Positions 6,001-8,248 of a stretch of DNA of 8,248 nucleotides are shown here, one piece after another. Source of the DNA: an uncultured Candidatus Altimarinota bacterium (lineage in GTDB: Bacteria; Patescibacteriota; Gracilibacteria; CAIRYL01); assembly GCA_947311645.1 (NCBI GenBank), contig CAMZKZ010000020.1:1-8248 (forward strand), given 5' to 3'. The translations under genes and the position numbers were made by a program. Positions within the stretch are counted from its first letter, which is position 1. Each line of letters begins with the position of its first letter. The notes under the pieces were generated by a model that had not been told where the DNA came from, made no database searches, and saw only the letters and a program-made list of their open reading frames with translations.

Positions 6001-7993
6001 TTTCTAATGTATATGTTCCTGCATATGCTTTTAGGTCTGCGGGAATATTTTCTCCTGTAATAACCAGTTCTTCTGTCGTTCCAGCAATAACTCTATATGG
6101 AGAAATTTCTTGAATGCTAAATGTTTTTGGTGCTTCTGCAGCAGTATAAATAACAGTATTTACTCCTCCTAAAAATAATAATTCTGGTGTTTCAAAATAT
6201 TTAGGATCTAATGACATGACATATCGTTGAAATGGGGTATGTACAGATGTTTTGAGGATATATTTCTTTGGATTATTTGTATCCTGTGTTACAGAATAAA
6301 TAGCGAGATTTTCCAGTGCATTGCTTATACTAAAGTAAATACTTTTCATACTTTCTGGATTTGGATTTTTTGTAAATTCAATGCTAAGAGTTTCATTATC
6401 AAGAGCAATAACACCATTTTCTGCAATTCCAAATTCTCTATCATATTCTTTTGCTGTTGTATTGAGTGCAAATTTTAATTGATGGTAGTTTGTCATTATT
6501 TGTTCTTTGTCTTGCAGTGTTTGTTTTTTTATCATTACAACATATTCTTCTGTAGGAAGAAGATCTAGATTTAAAAGAGTGATTGTTTTTTTATCGGCAG
6601 AAACTTCAAAAGTTGTAGTGCTATCAATAATATTTATAATATTTTCGCATGCATTTTCTTCGCATAATGTACATGTTTCAATATTTGTAAATTGAGAGAT
6701 TTGAAAATCATCAAGGTTAATGCTTTCTTCATTGAGTTCATTGAAAAATTCAAGAACGATTGTATTGTTATTTATTCGTGATGCAGATTGTATTTCTGGT
6801 CCTTTTTCACTGATTTCTGTTGGGTATACAAATATATCGGTAAGGTATCCTGTAAGTGATTTTCCAGAAGCACTTTCAATATAATACACATAAAATGGTT
6901 CTGGCGTATGAAGGTCTTGAATTCTGTATGAATCGTTAAAGGTAACAGATATTGTTTTTTTATCTGCACCAATACTAAAGCTTTCAACTTGAAGATTTTG
7001 CGATGTAAAATCTCGAAGTTGCACACTTTCTTCTTGTATTTCTTCTGAAAAAGTAAGAAGAATTGTATTCTGTTCAATATCTGTAATTTCTGTGTTTATA
7101 ATTTGAAAAATAGGAGATTTATCTTTGGCAACAAAAAATGTAAGAGGGTTCATTTCTGTTTCGATATTTTCTCCATTTTTTCCAAGATTTTGAGTAGCAA
7201 AAGAAAGAGTGTATTGTTCACCTCCTCTTAAGTCTAATCGTTGAAAAAGCATATTTTCTTTGTCTATATGGACTGTAGAAAATTCATTTTTTACCTCTGG
7301 TGAAAATGAAAAGTCGTCGAGTGTAATATCTTCTTTCAATAAATTGTTAAAAGAAAGAGCGATTTCACCATTTTCACTTACTGAAAAATCAGTAATGAGA
7401 AGTTCTGAAAAATCATGAAAAATATGGATATTACCATTTTCTGTTTTCGCAATTTTTTCTTGCATATCAGATCCAATAATTTTCATATTACTGAATTCTA
7501 ATGCAATATCTTGTACTTCTTCTGTGATATTTTCATTTATACTAAATGATAAAAAGAGAAAATTTTCTTCTGGATTGATTGCAATACTTTCTCCACCAGT
7601 TGCTCCTACTACCGTAATTTTCCCCTCAATATTTGTATTTTCTTGTACAAAAAAGTTTTTTCCATCAAGCACACCAGATGCAGTGGAAATTCCATTAAAT
7701 TGTAAGGCAGATGATGGGTATTCAATATCAAAGCTAAATCCTAAAAGAGAATCTATGCTATTGTGAGTTTTGATAACAATTTCTCCATTTTGTCCTTTTT
7801 TACTGCTATAGTTTTTTGAAATATAAAAAATTGTATCGGAGTCCAGATTCTCTGCTGTGTCTGTTGTTTGAAATAAATCGGCAGTAAAGAGGGAAGTGTT
7901 TGTACTAAAAAATGTACCTATCCCTATGATAAATGCTGAAAGTATTCCAAAAAGGAATTTTGTATGCGTACTCTGTATTGTTTTCATCGTCAT
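3095..7993 (-). CDS. Giant secreted cohesin/Ig-like/dockerin surface protein
   Basis: A 1,632-residue exported protein of unknown role, probably an adhesin, scaffold or surface-fibre component. A signal peptide spans about 1-38 (K4, K12, hydrophobic 13-29; no lipobox). A cohesin-like beta-sandwich follows at about 54-192 (GFSFDIEYPSSALQF at 85-99). SbsA/Big_5-type Ig modules lie at about 195-290, 293-392, 397-511 and 515-620, and a TIG-like module at 622-710. Four related Ig-like repeats run from 719 to 1196. Two more SbsA-type modules (1203-1300, 1306-1405) precede a dockerin (about 1416-1472) and a Thr/Pro/Ala/Ser-rich tail (about 1520-1620) ending in VDPLAALLGG. No LPXTG, SLH or PEP-CTERM anchor is seen. 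Only five cysteines occur. No enzymatic domain was recognised. The first ATG is used; M3 is an equally plausible start, and neither has a Shine-Dalgarno. It appears to be transcribed alone. Confidence 0.9.
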   Translation of the reverse strand: MTMKTIQSTHTKFLFGILSAFIIGIGTFFSTNTSLFTADLFQTTDTAENLDSDTIFYISKNYSSKKGQNGEIVIKTHNSIDSLLGFSFDIEYPSSALQFNGISTASGVLDGKNFFVQENTNIEGKITVVGATGGESIAINPEENFLFLSFSINENITEEVQDIALEFSNMKIIGSDMQEKIAKTENGNIHIFHDFSELLITDFSVSENGEIALSFNNLLKEDITLDDFSFSPEVKNEFSTVHIDKENMLFQRLDLRGGEQYTLSFATQNLGKNGENIETEMNPLTFFVAKDKSPIFQIINTEITDIEQNTILLTFSEEIQEESVQLRDFTSQNLQVESFSIGADKKTISVTFNDSYRIQDLHTPEPFYVYYIESASGKSLTGYLTDIFVYPTEISEKGPEIQSASRINNNTIVLEFFNELNEESINLDDFQISQFTNIETCTLCEENACENIINIIDSTTTFEVSADKKTITLLNLDLLPTEEYVVMIKKQTLQDKEQIMTNYHQLKFALNTTAKEYDREFGIAENGVIALDNETLSIEFTKNPNPESMKSIYFSISNALENLAIYSVTQDTNNPKKYILKTSVHTPFQRYVMSLDPKYFETPELLFLGGVNTVIYTAAEAPKTFSIQEISPYRVIAGTTEELVITGENIPADLKAYAGTYTLEKIDTTDTSVRFTIPSSILKQVYDIEFKWNDGGIAKNLTKTSAFIVEDIQSDEIIVLSEKSYASPQKIKNDGNQTTNLYVYIDDSRGLADLEKVTADLRVIDGPAVIELGKGEIENGMQIYVLENVTVPETVATSLTPYKIPIVAQNKSGIHAEGYVSIIVSRDTTGSIPPVISEFTISPDTVNPADSNHPILIVAKITDEDGGDDITTVAVDLSSVQLNTIFLKPLNTGQESSQTRFFENENPIVIPESVADGSYQITLTAIDAQGEETERQHTLTVTRTNNQGPSMTTEDTYFTPSNHLVKDGKSTFQIHTKVSDPQGADNITNVSLNLSSLGLPPLSLEGGAIEGRSQWYSSTPLILPMGASVGKKEIRITATDKEGNEFSKTVWLEIDHSADNGRPPQILSEKNYITPLEAIADGETKFSAYVFVQDIDDDISHVILKLGNTALFNGAELPKGTSSKDINGEEQCISTRTLLCMMPIMKEDKGQWYYISDLIIPKTTKAREENYTLEITAIDTNKNMSTGTLQLPIRTAETVLQDGTNTIAVIQAVAHNSIEVLFTKAIDPSKLKETFFQITNAQNKNEALKIYSVIASPDGKLVTITTAEQEEKKEYALNIDAQKIGLVYSSFTDRIFNFSGYAKPTNSIPLKMVNTITTSPEKITLTFNQPLSASSILNTDNIFILKTGTKIELKVLDLKLKDKTSIEITTESQNAGASYKLYYKNIYSIYGESIEKRKLAQFNAFSAPIGENLGNLYGVADFNNDKVVDFSDFTLFAAVYGKTYKEVDSGDFDGDGKVDFKDFTLFSAQYGEVISEISESSNNTIHNSANPNTYTGTDASTNSNTGISGTDNHTQSNNTLQYSATPTPLFSATPNPLSTPTPQPTAITTNASPTPTMNTGIATPLPTYSVSNTPTPYPTANIQTRTPTPTPTPTPTTTATTTATATATATPTATSTPTSSTEVDPLAALLGG
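3137..3241 (-). repeat. Hexanucleotide-rich tract encoding the Thr-Pro/Thr-Ala tail
   Basis: This encodes residues 1585-1619, alternating Thr-Pro then Thr-Ala dipeptides. On the plus strand it is built of near-identical hexamers such as GCTGTA, GTTGTA and GGTGTA. Because the unit is six bases, slippage would add or remove dipeptides without shifting the frame. The tail probably forms an extended, possibly glycosylated linker after the dockerin. Confidence 0.75.
3578..3748 (-). other. Dockerin domain of the giant protein
   Basis: Residues about 1416-1472 contain two EF-hand-like calcium loops. The first uses D1421, N1423, D1425, D1429 and D1432; the second uses D1451, D1453, D1455, D1459 and D1462. 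Each loop is followed by a near-identical helix (DFSDFTLFAAVYG and DFKDFTLFSAQYG), the duplicated pattern typical of dockerins. Dockerins bind cohesin domains in a calcium-dependent way. No glycoside hydrolase is attached, so this is probably a non-cellulosomal surface assembly module. Confidence 0.88.
4406..5839 (-). repeat. Four tandem diverged Ig-like repeats in the giant protein
   Basis: Residues 719-1196 hold four copies of about 110-130 residues, starting near 719, 835, 949 and 1064. Shared landmarks are an opening Y-x-[ST]-P (SEKSYASP, SEKNYITP, TYFTP; the second copy has FTISP), a central V-x-D/D-x-x-G-x-x-D-[IN] followed by a V-x-x-x-L strand (VAVDLSS, VSLNLSS), and a closing I-x-[IL]-T-A-x-D segment in copies 2-4. 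Copies 1 and 4 share the LSEK opening. They look like internally duplicated extracellular beta-sandwich modules; I cannot name the exact family. Confidence 0.7.
7418..7834 (-). other. Cohesin-like domain of the giant protein
   Basis: Residues about 54-192 follow the signal peptide. They show the cohesin-type strand order: an opening strand, GEIVIKTHNSIDSLLGFSF, then the Y-P-S-S-A-L-Q-F strand, a G-x-L-D-G-K-N-F-F turn, GKITVVGATGG, FLFLSFSIN, and a closing G-N-I-H strand. This is the Gly/Phe/Tyr-x-L pattern of cohesins and related beta-sandwiches. The fold class is well supported; dockerin-binding ability is not shown by sequence alone. Confidence 0.72.
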
Positions 7994-8045
7994 GAAATAA
8001 ATTGTGTATTTGTTGAATTATGTACAAGAAAGAATAATTCAAAAC

Positions 8046-8074
8046 AGTATATCATGATTTTGAAAGAGATACAA
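8046..8074 (-). promoter_or_regulatory. Candidate extended -10 promoter of the giant surface protein gene
   Basis: On the minus strand TATACT (8046-8051, five of six matches) is directly preceded by TGA (8052-8054), giving an extended -10 element. A weak -35 TTGTAT (8069-8074) lies at 17 bp. Transcription would start near 8039, about 46 nt before the ATG. The spaced repeat TACAA...TTGTA (8070-8084) overlaps the -35 and could be a protein site. The 171-bp gap (7994-8164) shows no gene and no clear terminator for the upstream ABC gene. Confidence 0.45.
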
Positions 8075-8164
8075 ATGTATTGTACATATCGAACATTCAA
8101 GGTTTTGTTATACCACTTTGTAAAAGAAATAGATATTGAGTCATTTCCGCTATTATTTTCTATC

Positions 8165-8248
8165 TTAATTTTCTTCAACAAATCCATCTTTTAAATAAAT
8201 AACTCTATCTACAAACTCTTTATCACTATCTTCATGTGTTACCATAAT
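8165..8248 (-). CDS. ABC transporter ATP-binding protein, C-terminal end (partial)
   Basis: Only the last 27 residues lie in the window and the gene continues past the right edge. The visible part starts IMVTHEDSDKE and ends LKDGFVEEN before a TAA stop at 8165-8167. The V-T-H segment is the H-loop (switch histidine) that follows the Walker B and D-loop in ABC ATPases. The following D-R-V-I-Y-L-K-D-G pattern closely resembles LolD/MacB/FtsE-type ATPases, where the protein ends shortly after. These ATPases couple to FtsX/MacB-type permeases in lipoprotein, peptide or envelope processes. The subfamily is a suggestion from a short segment. The 171-bp gap downstream makes co-transcription with the giant surface protein gene uncertain. 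Confidence 0.82.
   Translation of the reverse strand: MMVTHEDSDKEFVDRVIYLKDGFVEEN

Noticed and set aside
7880..7993. Lipoprotein signal peptide on the giant protein
   Set aside because: The N-terminal hydrophobic segment is followed by TSLFTADL with no cysteine, so a lipobox is absent and ordinary Sec signal cleavage is more likely.
7990..8187. Minus-strand 65-codon frame bridging the ABC gene and the giant gene
   Set aside because: It starts inside the ABC ATPase C-terminus in another frame and ends at the start of the giant gene; its product has no family features.
7..8248. UGA-as-glycine genetic code of Gracilibacteria/Absconditabacteria type
   Set aside because: All genes, including a 1,632-codon one rich in glycine, read through without any in-frame TGA, so the standard code suffices. 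Equally, no gene here uses TGA as a stop.

Overview
The window is an AT-rich bacterial fragment (roughly 30% G+C, judged by eye from sample lines). All six recognisable genes lie on the minus strand, so transcription runs from high to low coordinates. Stops are TAA (five) and TAG (one). No in-frame TGA occurs in about 2,570 codons, so there is no sign of UGA recoding to glycine. None of the five visible start codons has a Shine-Dalgarno-like purine tract upstream. Low G+C, lack of leader motifs and a giant secreted cohesin/dockerin/Ig protein would fit an uncultivated lineage of the candidate phyla radiation type. That placement is an inference; no rRNA or other marker gene is present.

Layout in transcription order. 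At the right edge (8165-8248) is the C-terminal end of an ABC transporter ATPase of the LolD/MacB type. A 171-bp gap with a plausible extended -10 promoter precedes a 1,632-residue secreted protein (3095-7993). From the N-terminus it carries a signal peptide, a cohesin-like domain, four SbsA/Big_5-type Ig-like modules, a TIG-like module, four related Ig-like repeats, two more SbsA-type modules, a dockerin with two calcium loops and a Thr/Pro-rich tail. It ends in a short hydrophobic motif.

The next gap (2990-3094) holds a triplicated 9-bp unit inside an inverted repeat, a clear sigma70-type promoter, and a palindrome over its -10 box. This drives mscS (mechanosensitive channel), followed after 3 bp by an MsrQ-like heme membrane protein; the two are almost certainly co-transcribed. 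After 114 bp come ttcA-like (tRNA 2-thiocytidine synthase family) and, 40 bp later, folA (dihydrofolate reductase).

Working picture: a surface or extracellular adhesion/scaffold protein sits beside a membrane stress and redox pair (osmotic release valve plus quinol-linked heme protein) and two housekeeping genes for tRNA thiolation and folate reduction. The least ordinary item is the giant protein, which carries both a cohesin-like module and a dockerin and could in principle bind copies of itself or related proteins. Other points for a second look are a TtcA-like protein lacking one expected cluster cysteine, an MsrQ-like protein with no MsrP partner in view, and the mscS promoter/operator region. 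No mobile element, tRNA, rRNA or CRISPR array was seen, and no gene-free stretch exceeds 171 bp.
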